Positions 51,442 through 64,000 of a DNA stretch of 64,000 nt are shown here, piece by piece; the stretch's first letter is position 1; each line of letters starts with the position of its first letter. The position numbers and the translations under genes were made by a program. Source of the DNA: Tateyamaria sp. ANG-S1 (GTDB lineage Bacteria > Pseudomonadota > Alphaproteobacteria > Rhodobacterales > Rhodobacteraceae); assembly GCF_000814025.1 (NCBI RefSeq), contig NZ_JWLL01000004.1:1-64000 (forward strand). The letters run 5' to 3'. The notes below the pieces were generated by a model. It was not told the DNA's origin and made no database searches. It saw only the letters and a list, made by a program, of their open reading frames with translations.

Positions 51442-52986
51442 TCACGCCGTCAGGACGATTTGATCCTCGGTGATTCCGGGCGTGCCCTCAAGCCGGACCA
51501 CGGTGATACCTGTTTCAACGCCATTCAGGGGTGGAAAGGTCACACGCACATCAGTGAAGGCACCACCGGGGTCCTCTACGATTTCGATATCCTCGACTTC
51601 GGCGCCGTTGAACGAGCTGATTTGCAGGACATCTTCGCTGGGATCGAAATCAGTGATCTGAAAAAACAGAACCTCGGTATCGCCGAACGGATTTCGTATC
51701 AGGGCTTCGATCGTATCGGCGCCTTCGCCGCCGGTGACCGTCGCGGGACCGTCTTCATTGTTGAAGAAGTCAAAGACGGTGATCTCGTCATCGCCAGCAC
51801 CGCCCAGGCCGGTTGCGCCCGCGCTGATGTTAAGCCTGTCATTGCCGGCACCACCAGAGCCAAGCGCGCCGGTGTCCACGCTCACAAAGTCGTCCCCATC
51901 GTCGCCATAGGCTTCGGATCCCGCGCCGCCAATGGTCAAACGGTCATTGCCCGCTTCCCCCAGAAGCGTAGCGACGCCGTCGCCTTGCGCGCTCAAACGG
52001 TCGTCGCCCTCACCACCGCGCACCTCGCCCCCGAACAGCCTCACACTGTCGTCGCCCGTGCCTGCGTCGATGGTCGCGTTTGAAGAGGTTATTGTGTCGT
52101 TACCGTCGCCACCGTCGATGACGATGGCCGGCTCAGTGCCGTTGATGCTGAACGATCCTTGGCTGCGTTCCACGAAAACACCCTGCAGCAGATCATCACC
52201 TGCACCGCCTGTCAGAGTTGTGTCTGCATGATCGGCAAACAGGATGTCGTCGCCATCCCCACCATCCAACGCGAGCCCTTCGGTGCCCGTTGTCAACCAG
52301 TCCGTACCGTTGGTCCCCGTCGTGCTCTCCGTAACCACCTGTTCGGTCACGCCTTGTCGTGTCACGACGTAGTCTTCGTTCAGAAAGGTGACCAGTTCAT
52401 CACCATCCGTGTTGGCTTCCAGATAGTGAACGGCGACCGGGGCGTTGGACTGAATGTCGGGCAAAACATCCCGCATGTTGCCTGGATCGGGCAGGGGGAC
52501 GCCGTCGTCTGGCAACTCCAATTGGACCGTCCCCAAAAGCTGTAGACCAAGAACCTGTTCAAAATCCTCCAGTTCATAGGCCAGCGGCGACCCGCCAAAC
52601 GCCTGTTGGCCGGGAATGTCGCCGCGTCGTTCATAGTCTGCGTCCGACAGGTCCGTGCCTTCGGGTACCAGATAGAACCGGGCCTCATACGTCTCGTAGA
52701 AATTGTCGGGGTTATCTTCGCTATCGACGTAAAAGATGCTGGCAAGGGTGCCTGTTTCATCCGCACCGACATCCAATGTGATCGTGCCCGCGGCGTCGTC
52801 GAAATCAAAGGTTGCGCCGGTGTCTTCCGGCTCGGGGGGCACGGGGTCACCGGTGCCAGGTTCAGGGGGGGCTGTTGGATCGGTCTCAGGTGTCTGCGAA
52901 TCCGAAACATCGTGCGCGTCATTGTCATGCGCTGCGGTCAGCATCAACGCGCCGCTCATCAAGGCGAGCAAAGCCAATGCACCCAT
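51442..52986 (-). CDS. RTX-type calcium-binding repeat protein
   Basis: 514 residues from ATG 52986, with GGGGGA upstream. A hydrophobic N-terminus (residues 1-20) is followed by an acidic proline-rich linker and a beta domain. A run of nonapeptide-like RTX repeats then begins around residue 240 (GGDGDDILFADHA, GGAGDDLLQG, GGDGNDTIT, GGEGDDRLSAQ, GDDGDDFVSV, GGAGNDRLN, GGAGDDEIT). These bind calcium and fold outside the cell. Some repeats are imperfect (DAGTGDDSV). The C-terminal 80 residues have no further repeats. No type I secretion genes are adjacent. Confidence 0.88.
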   Translation of the reverse strand: MGALALLALMSGALMLTAAHDNDAHDVSDSQTPETDPTAPPEPGTGDPVPPEPEDTGATFDFDDAAGTITLDVGADETGTLASIFYVDSEDNPDNFYETYEARFYLVPEGTDLSDADYERRGDIPGQQAFGGSPLAYELEDFEQVLGLQLLGTVQLELPDDGVPLPDPGNMRDVLPDIQSNAPVAVHYLEANTDGDELVTFLNEDYVVTRQGVTEQVVTESTTGTNGTDWLTTGTEGLALDGGDGDDILFADHADTTLTGGAGDDLLQGVFVERSQGSFSINGTEPAIVIDGGDGNDTITSSNATIDAGTGDDSVRLFGGEVRGGEGDDRLSAQGDGVATLLGEAGNDRLTIGGAGSEAYGDDGDDFVSVDTGALGSGGAGNDRLNISAGATGLGGAGDDEITVFDFFNNEDGPATVTGGEGADTIEALIRNPFGDTEVLFFQITDFDPSEDVLQISSFNGAEVEDIEIVEDPGGAFTDVRVTFPPLNGVETGITVVRLEGTPGITEDQIVLTA

Positions 52987-53413
52987 AACCAATCCCCCTA
53001 AAAAATATCCTTTTACGATGCCGGAAACTTCAGCATGCGATCCCGGCGCAAGTCAACAGAATGGCCAAACTGTTGCGTATGCAGAAACGATCGGGGTCAA
53101 CGGCCTAAATTGGGGCACGCGCCGTAAATCGTCGCTGTTCTGCCTGCAAATTGGGAGGAATCGCCCGCAAAGACGCACGTTTTGTGACTGAATTATTACA
53201 ATTCCTGCGAGCCAATAGGTCGCAGTTTTGTTAACCAATTGAAAAGTCTCAAGAAGCACCCAGACCGATGCTCACGAACACATGTTGCGGGGTGACAAAC
53301 CCTCTGCTACATCCCCCCTGATTTTCTCGCCTTGGCCACAATCAGGGCGGTCCAACACCCCGGGCCACGCATCCGTGTGCAGCAAACCGGGCCAAGACAT
53401 CGAAAGGGTGGAC
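52987..53413. other. 427-bp gap without gene, holds the ATP synthase promoter region
   Basis: No supported ORF or RNA gene lies here. It separates the divergent RTX gene and atpH. The stretch from about 53170 to 53260 is markedly more AT-rich than its surroundings, as expected for promoter DNA. A candidate atp promoter at 53285-53313 is listed separately. Confidence 0.6.
53285..53313 (+). promoter_or_regulatory. Possible atp operon promoter
   Basis: TTGCGG (53285-53290), a 17-bp spacer, then TACATC (53308-53313), about 100 bases before the atpH start. This is a fair housekeeping match in the only non-coding region in front of the operon. Confidence 0.35.
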
Positions 53414-53974
53414 GTGTCCGAACCAGCTTCGATCTCCACAGGCATCGCCGCGCGCTATGCCACTGCTGTCTACGAACTTGCCAAGGATGGCAAAGCCGTA
53501 AAATCCCTCGAAGGCGACATTGATACCCTGACAGCCGCCATGGCCGACAGCGGCGACTTCAATGCCCTGATCCACTCGCCCGTCTACAGCCGGGAAGAGC
53601 AGGCCGCCGCCATCACCGCGATCGCCAAGAAAGCCAAGCTGACGGACCTGATGGCCAACACGCTGGCACTCATGGCCGAAAAGCGCCGCCTGTTTGTGCT
53701 GCCGCAACTGGTGCAGGCGCTGCGCGACGTGATTGCCGAAGACAAGGGCGAGCTGACCGCCGACGTCACCTCGGCCAAGGCGCTGACCAAGACGCAAAGC
53801 GAAAAACTCGCCAAGACGCTCAAGGCCCGCATGGGCAAGGACGTCACCATCAATGCCTCCGTCGATGAAAGCCTCATCGGCGGTTTGATCGTTAAAGTGG
53901 GCTCGAAGATGATCGACACGTCGATCCGCTCCAAGCTCGCTTCACTCCAGAATGCAATGAAAGAGGTCGGATAA
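53414..53974 (+). CDS. atpH: ATP synthase F1 delta subunit
   Basis: 186 residues from GTG 53414 (VSEPASIS), with AAGGG at 53403-53407. The delta/OSCP pattern is present: [18 protein letters not shown] at the start, then [31 protein letters not shown], and the closing [21 protein letters not shown]. It connects the F1 head to the peripheral stalk. First gene of the five-gene F1 operon. Confidence 0.95.
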   Translation: MSEPASISTGIAARYATAVYELAKDGKAVKSLEGDIDTLTAAMADSGDFNALIHSPVYSREEQAAAITAIAKKAKLTDLMANTLALMAEKRRLFVLPQLVQALRDVIAEDKGELTADVTSAKALTKTQSEKLAKTLKARMGKDVTINASVDESLIGGLIVKVGSKMIDTSIRSKLASLQNAMKEVG

Positions 53975-55516
<1,542 letters not shown>

Positions 55517-55528
55517 GGAGATCGGGCA

Positions 55529-57846
<2,318 letters not shown>

Positions 57847-57848
57847 TC

Positions 57849-57918
57849 GTAAGGCGGGTTTCAACCCGCCCTACATCTCCGAACGAACTCCGGGCGTAGG
57901 GTGGGGTTTCACCCCACC
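57849..57918 (+). repeat. Twin REP-like hairpins between atpD and atpC
   Basis: The first hairpin is GGCGGGTT-TC-AACCCGCC (57853-57870) with flanking GTA/TAC pairs out to 57849 and 57874. The second is GGTGGGGT-TTC-ACCCCACC (57900-57918). Both carry the GTA-GGG-like outer sequence seen in the other (GTAAGG/CCTAC and GTAGGG). Neither is followed by a T-run, so they are palindromic repeats or RNA-processing/stability sites rather than terminators. Confidence 0.8.
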
Positions 57919-57938
57919 GCCCATCACAGGAGAAGACG

Positions 57939-58364
57939 ATGCAATTTGATTTGGTATCGCCCGAGCGCAGCCTCGCGTCCATGGACGCCACAGCTGTGCA
58001 AATCCCCGGTGCCGATGGCGACATGACCGTGATGGCCGACCACGCGCCCACGATCACGACCCTGCGCCCCGGCGTGCTCAAGGTTGAGGCGGGCAGCGAC
58101 ACCCACGAATACGTGGTCACCGGCGGCTTTGCCGAGATCGGTGCTGCTGGCGTGTCAGTGCTGGCCGAGCAGGCCGTCGCGACGGTTGACATGACCCAGG
58201 ACCAGATGGACGCCCTGTTTGACGAGGCGCAGGAAACTTACACTCGCGCCAAGGACAACGCCGAAAACGAACCGGGTCGTGTTGACGAAGCAGCCAAGCT
58301 GCTGGCCGACATGGTCGCCATCGGCGGCCAGATTGGGTTCAGCACAAAACAGCCCAACCTCTGA
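57939..58364 (+). CDS. atpC: ATP synthase F1 epsilon subunit
   Basis: 141 residues. The N-terminal beta sandwich ([44 protein letters not shown]) is followed by the helical hairpin. It regulates the rotor and blocks futile hydrolysis. AGGAGAAG (57928-57935) is the ribosome site. Last gene of the operon; a terminator follows. Confidence 0.96.
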   Translation: MQFDLVSPERSLASMDATAVQIPGADGDMTVMADHAPTITTLRPGVLKVEAGSDTHEYVVTGGFAEIGAAGVSVLAEQAVATVDMTQDQMDALFDEAQETYTRAKDNAENEPGRVDEAAKLLADMVAIGGQIGFSTKQPNL

Positions 58365-58385
58365 TCCTTCGGCAACGAATGGACA

Positions 58386-58413
58386 AAGGCCTCGCACTTC
58401 GCGGGGCCTTTTT
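58386..58413 (+). terminator. Rho-independent terminator of the atp operon
   Basis: A ten-pair stem (AAGGCCTCGC at 58386-58395 with GCGGGGCCTT at 58401-58410, one T-G pair), loop ACTTC, then a run of five T residues. Confidence 0.9.
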
Positions 58414-58479
58414 ACTTTTTTAGCCTTAAAATGCCACGCTGACGTGTTACGACATTGTGACACTCAAAAGAACGACCCA

Positions 58480-58830
58480 ATGAAACGACTGCGCAACCAC
58501 CTGATAGGGATTGATCAAGGCGATACGGTCCTGTTTTCCGACTTCGAAGACGGCGGAGAAATGTGGACCGGCCGGGGCCAACGCGAACGCCGCCGCCGCA
58601 TCGCCTTTTCCGAACCATTCCGGACGGAGCCGTCTGTTCACGTCTCGATCTCCATGTGGGACGTGGACACGAACATGCCCCTGCGCGCCGACATCGCGGC
58701 CGAAACGATCACGGCGGACGGGTTTGATCTGGTCTTTCGCACCTGGGGCGACACGCGGGTGGCGCGGGTCCGGGCGGCGTGGATGGCCATGGGTGAATTG
58801 CGTCAGGTCGATGACTGGGAATTGTACTGA
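58480..58830 (+). CDS. H-type lectin domain protein
   Basis: 116 residues from ATG 58480 (MKRLRNHLIGIDQG). VLFSDFEDGGEMWTGRG, RRIAFSEPFRTEPSVHVSI, WDVDTN and the end VRAAWMAMGE match the H-type lectin fold first seen in snail agglutinin, which binds N-acetylgalactosamine. There is no signal peptide. No good Shine-Dalgarno site is visible. The neighbouring sulfotransferase is convergent. Confidence 0.85.
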   Translation: MKRLRNHLIGIDQGDTVLFSDFEDGGEMWTGRGQRERRRRIAFSEPFRTEPSVHVSISMWDVDTNMPLRADIAAETITADGFDLVFRTWGDTRVARVRAAWMAMGELRQVDDWELY

Positions 58831-58887
58831 CGCGACCTGAGATGACGGCTCAGAACAGCCGGTGAGGGCAGGGCACCGGCAGTCCGA

Positions 58888-59724
58888 TCAGAATGATGCG
58901 CGAATGCGGTCCAGACCCCGGATCAGCCACTTGTTTTCCGCCCGAAAGCGGTCGGCAAACTCCGCGCTCTTTGACCCCGACAGCTTCTTGTGATCGCTCT
59001 GGGGCATGTGCGCGATCGGCACATCATATTCCAGATGATCGCTCAACATGCGCAACACCTCCGAAGGCGCCATCCCCGTGATCTGCTCATAGGTCAGGCG
59101 CAGCGGCTCAATGCCGAAATCACGAAAGAAACGCTCGGTTTCCATCTCCATCCACAAGGTGCGCTTCACCAACCCGCGAAGCTGAACCGGGTTGTACCGA
59201 ACCATGGACCGGGCCCGGGCAATGTCATCCTTGCTGGCGTTGGCGGTGTGGGACACGCCCGTCTGGCTCATGCTCATAATCGACACGGCCTGCGCGACAT
59301 AATCCTCGCGCTTCAGCCACACATAGCTTTCGGGCTGTACCAGATCGACAAACTGCTGCGGATCGCGGAACAGGAAATCGACATGGGTCCACGTCACCTC
59401 GGTGCTGAACACCCCCGACGTGTTGCGCGCGCGGACCAGGCTGTCCACGTAATCCTCAAGGGAAGTGCAGCCCATGGCCCCGGCCACATCCCAGGTGATT
59501 GGCGGATTGAACGTCTCTCCGGCGTCCCCCAGCAGTCCCGTGCTCTGGATCAGGTCGGTCAAGAACGATGATCCGCTGCGCGGCGTGAACAGAATGGCAT
59601 ATCTGAACTCCGCCGCGGGCCAGCTTTTGACATCTCTGAAATGGTTCTGCATCGGAACCGTGGTGGTGAACGGATCGTCCCATCCATAGGTCGGTCGGGA
59701 CAATAAAAGACGTTCAAGCAACAT
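58888..59724 (-). CDS. Stf0-type sulfotransferase
   Basis: 278 residues. The PAPS-binding loop TPRSGSSFLTDLI (5-prime phosphosulfate motif) is near residues 47-59. TSLEDYVDSLVRARNTSGVFS, WLKREDYVAQAVS and RLTYEQITG follow, as in Stf0, the mycobacterial trehalose 2-sulfotransferase. The actual acceptor here is not trehalose by any evidence in the sequence. Cytoplasmic, single gene. Confidence 0.85.
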   Translation of the reverse strand: MLLERLLLSRPTYGWDDPFTTTVPMQNHFRDVKSWPAAEFRYAILFTPRSGSSFLTDLIQSTGLLGDAGETFNPPITWDVAGAMGCTSLEDYVDSLVRARNTSGVFSTEVTWTHVDFLFRDPQQFVDLVQPESYVWLKREDYVAQAVSIMSMSQTGVSHTANASKDDIARARSMVRYNPVQLRGLVKRTLWMEMETERFFRDFGIEPLRLTYEQITGMAPSEVLRMLSDHLEYDVPIAHMPQSDHKKLSGSKSAEFADRFRAENKWLIRGLDRIRASF

Positions 59725-59841
59725 TCAGAAACTCTGTTTCGCGCGTAGAGTTAGACGGCCCACCTGCAGCCTTCAACCGGTGTTTCAAAGGGCGCAATGA
59801 AACGCCGGATCCCCGCCCGAATGGCAGCCGCCCGTGGCCGT

Positions 59842-60573
59842 TCACCGCGCAACGCTGCGCAAAAACTGCTGCGTCCGGGCGCGCTGCGGGTCAGAGAATA
59901 TGCGTTCCGGCGTGCCTTCCTCGGCCACAACACCCTGATCCATGAACACCACCCGATCCGCGACCTCACGGGCAAAGGACATCTCGTGCGTGGCCAGCAC
60001 CATCGTCATCCCGTCGTCCCGCAACCGGCGCAGCACGTCCAGCACCTCACCCACCAACTCCGGATCAAGGGCCGAGGTGATCTCGTCCAGCAGCATCGTC
60101 TGGGGCCGCATCGCCAGCGCCCGGATCACGGCCACCCGTTGTTGTTGCCCGCCCGACAACTGGTCCGGGTACTTCCTCATGTGATCGGCCAGCCCGAACC
60201 GGGCAAACAGCGCCTCGATCCGCTCCCGCGCCTCCTCACCCAGCACCCGGCGGGGGGCGAGGGCCACGTTGTCATATGCGGTCATATGCGGAAACAGGTT
60301 GAAGCTCTGGAACACGATCCCGATCCGCTGCCGTATGGGCCCCAGATCAAACCCCGGCTCGGCAATGTCCACCCCGTCCAGCAGCACTTCGCCATCATCG
60401 ACAGGCTCCAGCCCGTTCATACAGCGCAGCAGCGTCGACTTGCCGGAGCCCGACGCCCCGATCAGGCACACCATCTCGCCCGGTGCGATGTCCATGTCGA
60501 TCCCGCGCAGCACCTGCACGTCGTCAAAGCTCTTGGTCACGCCGCGCAGCGACAGCCTAGGATCTGGCATCAC
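59842..60573 (-). CDS. Polar amino acid ABC transporter ATP-binding protein
   Basis: 243 residues. Walker [14 protein letters not shown], signature [17 protein letters not shown], Walker [11 protein letters not shown] and the switch His in LATHEMSFA are present. The closely packed motif set and length are those of GlnQ/HisP-type importers of polar amino acids. The start overlaps the permease gene by 17 bases. Confidence 0.94.
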   Translation of the reverse strand: MMPDPRLSLRGVTKSFDDVQVLRGIDMDIAPGEMVCLIGASGSGKSTLLRCMNGLEPVDDGEVLLDGVDIAEPGFDLGPIRQRIGIVFQSFNLFPHMTAYDNVALAPRRVLGEEARERIEALFARFGLADHMRKYPDQLSGGQQQRVAVIRALAMRPQTMLLDEITSALDPELVGEVLDVLRRLRDDGMTMVLATHEMSFAREVADRVVFMDQGVVAEEGTPERIFSDPQRARTQQFLRSVAR

Positions 60574-61366
60574 GGTCCTTGTTCAGCAGGTAATCGGCAT
60601 AGCGGGTCGCGGGCACGGTCACACACAGAAAGATGACCGCCGCCGCCACATAAGGCGTGAAATTCGCCAGCAGCGATTTGAAAATCCCCGCCTGCCGCAA
60701 GATCTCAACCGGCCCGATAAAGGACAAGAGCGCCACGTCCTTCTGCAACGCCACCAGCATGTTCATATTCGCAGGCACCACGCGCCGGATTGCTTGGGGC
60801 AGGATCACATAGCGCATCGTGTCCCGCTCGCTCAGGCCCAGACAGATGGCGGCATTGCGCTGGCTCGCATGGATGCTCTCGATCCCGGATCGCAGCACCT
60901 CGGCCACATAGGCCGAATAGGTTAGCACCAGCGCCACAGTGCCCCAGATATAGGGCGAGTTCCAGGGACGCGGCAGCCCAAGCCCCGGAATGCCGAAGCC
61001 CACCAGATAGACCAGCAGGACCACCGGAATGCCCCGAAACAGGTCCACATAGACAGCGCCGAAGATGCGCAGGGGAAACAGGGCCGGGTTCGCATTGCCA
61101 CGGGCCAGCGCGATGGCAAGGCCCAGGGCAAAGATCATCGGCACCGACCATGCGAATATCGCCACATCCAGCATGAACGCGCGCAACAGGTCCGGAAAGA
61201 CCCGCACAAACACCTCACCATTGAAGAACGAGGCGCGCACCGCCTCCCACCCCGGCGCAAGCGGGACCAGCACAATGACAAGGGCCAGCACGATCATTGT
61301 GCTGACCCCGGCAATCATGTTTGCCCGGCGTTTTTGCTGGGCCTCATAGGCGGCGCGCCGTGTCAT
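60557..61366 (-). CDS. Polar amino acid ABC transporter permease
   Basis: 269 residues. About five membrane helices; the coupling-loop EAA motif region is [25 protein letters not shown]. It is the HisM/GlnP type. Only one permease gene is present, so it probably forms a homodimer. It starts ten bases after the binding protein stop. Confidence 0.93.
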   Translation of the reverse strand: MTRRAAYEAQQKRRANMIAGVSTMIVLALVIVLVPLAPGWEAVRASFFNGEVFVRVFPDLLRAFMLDVAIFAWSVPMIFALGLAIALARGNANPALFPLRIFGAVYVDLFRGIPVVLLVYLVGFGIPGLGLPRPWNSPYIWGTVALVLTYSAYVAEVLRSGIESIHASQRNAAICLGLSERDTMRYVILPQAIRRVVPANMNMLVALQKDVALLSFIGPVEILRQAGIFKSLLANFTPYVAAAVIFLCVTVPATRYADYLLNKDRDARS

Positions 61367-61376
61367 AGTTGATCTG

Positions 61377-62192
61377 TCACTGGATCAGCGGAACCCCGGT
61401 GGCTTCCTGCAGCCACTGCGCCTCGATCTCAGCCAGCTTGCCGCTGTCGGTCATGGCAGCCAGCGCCTCGTCCACACAGGCTTTCAGTGCCGACCCCTCA
61501 GGCATCAACATCCCGAACTGATCCGGGTTCTCCGCCGCCGCCGGATCAAACTGCCCCAGGATCGCGCCGCCTTCGACAACCACCGCGGACAGGTAAAGCG
61601 CCGTAGGCAAGTCGAACAGGGCGGCATCAATCTGCCCCGCCTGCAACGCGGCAGTGACGTTGGTGTTGTCATCATAGACCAGCGGGCTCGCATCAGGCTC
61701 AATCTGCTCCATCACCACAGGCAGCGCGGTGGTCGAGGCGACAACGCCCCATTTCAGCCCCTTCAGGCTCTCCATCGTGCCGGTTGCACCGCCATCGACA
61801 ATGGCCTGCGTCGTCAGCACAGCCTGTGGCGCGGTGTAGTAGGGGGCCGAAAAGTCCACGACCTTGTCACGCTCTTCGGTGATCGAGTATTGCTGCATGT
61901 TCAGATCGAAATTCTTGACCCCGGGCTGGATCGCCTCATCGAACGAGGTGCGCACCCACGTCACCTGATCAGCGCCAAACCCCATCTCCTTGGCCAAGGC
62001 ATAGGCCACTGCAGCCTCAAACCCCTCACCCGCCTCCGGCGCGTCGTTCAGAACCCAAGGGTAATAGGCCGGGTTGCCCGTCGCGATGGTCAGCGTTCCG
62101 TCGGTCAGGGTCTTTCCGGCGGCACAATGGTCCGCGGCAAAGGCGCCGGTGGCCACAGCGCTCAGCACGGCAGCGGTCAGAATGGTCTTCAT
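61377..62192 (-). CDS. Polar amino acid ABC transporter substrate-binding protein
   Basis: 271 residues from ATG 62192, with GGGGAG upstream. A signal peptide (MKTILTAAVLSAVATGAFAAD) leads to the periplasm. The SBP_bac_3 pattern is TLTIATGNPAYYPWVLND, GFEAAVAYALAKEMGF, FDLNMQQYSITEERDKVVDF and FDLPTALYLSAVV. The ligand is an amino acid or related compound, not predictable further. First gene of the three-gene importer operon. Confidence 0.93.
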   Translation of the reverse strand: MKTILTAAVLSAVATGAFAADHCAAGKTLTDGTLTIATGNPAYYPWVLNDAPEAGEGFEAAVAYALAKEMGFGADQVTWVRTSFDEAIQPGVKNFDLNMQQYSITEERDKVVDFSAPYYTAPQAVLTTQAIVDGGATGTMESLKGLKWGVVASTTALPVVMEQIEPDASPLVYDDNTNVTAALQAGQIDAALFDLPTALYLSAVVVEGGAILGQFDPAAAENPDQFGMLMPEGSALKACVDEALAAMTDSGKLAEIEAQWLQEATGVPLIQ

Positions 62193-62285
62193 GTGAAATC
62201 TCCCCATCATTTTGCGGCGATATTCAGGCAAGGGGGCAGGGCTGTCCAGAGGCGGCTGTAGCCCGTAGACCACGCAACGCTGTCG

Positions 62286-63191
62286 TTAGGTTAATATATG
62301 ATCAATTGCGGTCACGGGCGGCGGGGCCTCATCGCCCATCGCCTCGGCGGCGGCACTTTCGATGGCGCGGCAAATCGCATCCAGCGGCAAGCCGTTTTCG
62401 ACGTTCCGAAATGGCATCTCCAACTCGTTCGTGACGGCCTGCAACCCAAAGAAGACATAAGCCACGACAGCCGCAAAGATCGGGGCAAAAATGTCGGCCG
62501 CATCCAGAAGGGCGAAGGGCAGCAACCAGCAATAAAGATAGGTCGTCCGACGCACGAGCAGCGAATAGACAAAGGGCAGCGGCGTGTTTGCGATGCGTTC
62601 ACACCCCGCCTGTGACAGCGTAAGCGATGCCAATCGGTTCGCCAGCGTCATCTGACCAAAGCCGGACAGCTTGCCCTGATCCGCCAGCGCAGCCAGATGC
62701 GCGGTCGCGCCGCGCAGTGCTGCGTCCGCGGGCCGATGATGCTGCGCCAAAGCCTGCGCGATGTCCGCTCCGACCCATTTCGCAGCATCTTCGCCCGCGT
62801 TCACACCTCTCAAGTCGCCACGATGCAAATGCACACTAGCCACCGCGTGGTTCATCAACGCCCGCCGCTCGTCAGCGTCGCGGATAAACAACATCGCATC
62901 CCGCCCGAGACTGCGGACATCGGCGAGCATCGTGCCCCAAAGGATTCGCGCCTCCCACCAGCGGTCATAGGCCGCGTTGTTGCGAAACCCCAGAAACAGC
63001 GACAGCGCCACACCAAAAATCCCCATGGCCGGCACCGAGATGCGCGGCAGGGCAAGTAGATACGCATCCACGAAAACGACAATCAGGGAGAGGCAGGCAA
63101 CGGCAAGTATCTTGCCTGCGATCCTCGGCACGATTGAACCCTGCATCTCGTAAAACAGATGCAGGGAGGACGGTTGGTCTTTGACGATCAT
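62286..63191 (-). CDS. Bestrophin family chloride/anion channel-like protein
   Basis: 301 residues. Membrane segments lie around residues 24-45, 52-68, 205-225 and 228-250. SLFLGFRNNAAYDRWWEAR is the strictly conserved bestrophin block at the first cytoplasmic loop. PFRNVENGLPLDAICRAIE with NELEMPF comes near the end. Bacterial bestrophins form pentameric ion channels; ion selectivity differs from animal chloride channels and is not readable here. Confidence 0.9.
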   Translation of the reverse strand: MIVKDQPSSLHLFYEMQGSIVPRIAGKILAVACLSLIVVFVDAYLLALPRISVPAMGIFGVALSLFLGFRNNAAYDRWWEARILWGTMLADVRSLGRDAMLFIRDADERRALMNHAVASVHLHRGDLRGVNAGEDAAKWVGADIAQALAQHHRPADAALRGATAHLAALADQGKLSGFGQMTLANRLASLTLSQAGCERIANTPLPFVYSLLVRRTTYLYCWLLPFALLDAADIFAPIFAAVVAYVFFGLQAVTNELEMPFRNVENGLPLDAICRAIESAAAEAMGDEAPPPVTAIDHILT

Positions 63192-63243
63192 GCCATGTCC
63201 CCGTCACATCATGTGCAGCGGCACACGCCGGTTAGGAAGTGGA

Positions 63244-64000
63244 TCACTCCGCTGCGTACATCCCGTCATAGATCGGGCTCAGCGTCTCCGCCTCGAACAG
63301 CGACGACACGGATGTGCCATGCCAGATGTTCAGGATCGCCTGCGCAAACACGGGGGCGGTCGGCACAATCCGAATGTTAGGCGCAGCCTTCACCGCCTCG
63401 GTCGGCTGAATGCTGTCGGTGATCACCAGCGACTTCATCACCGACTTCGTCACGCGGTCCACAGCAGGGCCAGAAAGAACACCATGGGTGATGTAGGAGT
63501 GCACCTCTTTCGCCCCGTTCTCCATCAACACCTCAGCCGCCTTGCACAGCGTGCCAGCCGTGTCACAGATGTCATCGACAATGATACAGGTCTTGCCGGT
63601 CACGTCCCCGATCACAGTCATCTCGGCCACTTCACCGGCCTTCTCACGCCGCTTGTCCACGATCGACAGCGGCGCATTGATGCGCTTGGCCAGATCACGG
63701 GCACGGGCCACACCGCCCACGTCAGGCGACACGATCATCACGTCATCCATGTTGCCCGCAAACTGGGTCTTCAGATCCAGCGCAAACACGGGCGAGGCAT
63801 AAAGGTTGTCCACCGGAATATCGAAGAAGCCCTGGATCTGTGCGGCATGCAGGTCCATGGTCAGCACCCGCTCGATCCCCGCACCGACCAGCATATTGGC
63901 CACCAGCTTCGACGAAATCGGCGTCCGGGCCTTGGACCGGCGATCCTGCCGCGCATAGCCAAAATACGGGATCACGGCGGTGATGCGGGCAGCACTCGAC
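63244..64000 (-). CDS. prs: Ribose-phosphate pyrophosphokinase, C-terminal part
   Basis: Partial: the N-terminus lies beyond position 64000; about 252 residues are present. [12 protein letters not shown] and [13 protein letters not shown] precede [21 protein letters not shown], the class I PRPP synthase signature. [11 protein letters not shown] is the PRPP-binding loop. It makes PRPP from ribose-5-phosphate and ATP for nucleotide, histidine and tryptophan synthesis. Confidence 0.96.
   Translation of the reverse strand, partial: SSAARITAVIPYFGYARQDRRSKARTPISSKLVANMLVGAGIERVLTMDLHAAQIQGFFDIPVDNLYASPVFALDLKTQFAGNMDDVMIVSPDVGGVARARDLAKRINAPLSIVDKRREKAGEVAEMTVIGDVTGKTCIIVDDICDTAGTLCKAAEVLMENGAKEVHSYITHGVLSGPAVDRVTKSVMKSLVITDSIQPTEAVKAAPNIRIVPTAPVFAQAILNIWHGTSVSSLFEAETLSPIYDGMYAAE

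Noticed and set aside
57849-57918. Terminator separating atpD and atpC
   Set aside because: No T-run follows either hairpin, and atpC has no clear promoter of its own and completes a standard operon.

Overview
The window is chromosomal DNA from a high-GC alphaproteobacterium, most likely family Rhodobacteraceae (Roseobacter group). The evidence is the split F1-type ATP synthase operon (atpHAGDC without Fo genes), a 44-residue aa3 oxidase subunit IV, a 549-residue ETF-quinone oxidoreductase, PHA genes phaA/phaB, an acyl-CoA dehydrogenase of the long C-terminal-domain type seen in DMSP users, and Hint and RTX proteins. No rRNA, tRNA, CRISPR array, transposase or integrase was found. Coding density is high, and most neighbouring same-strand genes overlap by 1-4 bases.

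Layout. 1-6.8 kb: end of a LysE exporter, moaB, a two-gene RND efflux system (HlyD adaptor plus a 1205-residue permease), and a convergent periplasmic DsbD-N-like protein. 6.9-13.8 kb: yqgE, Sua5/TsaC, acyl-CoA dehydrogenase, MBL hydrolase, DUF6173, cox subunit IV, a lipoprotein, and azlCD. 13.8-18.6 kb: a molybdenum cofactor operon (fdhD-mobA-mobB-unknown-moeA) followed by an orphan CheB-type methylesterase. 18.6-23 kb: a membrane protein, greA, a glyoxalase-fold (VOC) gene divergent from soxR with a perfect SoxR box between them, and ETF-QO. 23-29.9 kb: a TPR protein, ispE, octaprenyl synthase, DUF2007, a tRNA methyltransferase, a DUF465 protein, a DMT exporter and its LysR regulator. 29.9-34 kb: a 39-residue ORF, phaB, phaA, an EAL protein and tag. 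34-38.5 kb: rpsD, then a short accessory-looking run (an orphan contractile-tail tube protein, DUF2867, a Hint protein, an EEP nuclease). 38.7-51.4 kb: hisC-tyrC-extensin, DUF2125, a gamma-glutamylcyclotransferase, an ExbB/OmpA-like pair, an M23 peptidase with clpA, gloB and a methyltransferase. 51.4-58.4 kb: an RTX protein and the ATP synthase operon. 58.4-64 kb: an H-type lectin, a Stf0 sulfotransferase, a polar amino acid ABC transporter, a bestrophin and the C-terminal part of prs.

The most interesting non-coding signal is a pair of intergenic elements (25614-25782 and 38465-38628). Their bodies are 140 bp each, align without gaps at about 65% in the 100-bp core, and are bounded by perfect 20-bp inverted arms. 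The two copies differ in arm sequence but stay fully complementary (covariation). Both share an invariant 12-mer and both can form mutually exclusive alternative stems. This looks like a dispersed structured RNA or palindromic repeat family. Other points are a SoxR-controlled VOC promoter, an unknown RNase-H/DUF429-like gene inside the Moco operon, an orphan phage-tail tube gene, a four-unit 11-bp tandem repeat beside phaB, and twin hairpins between atpD and atpC.
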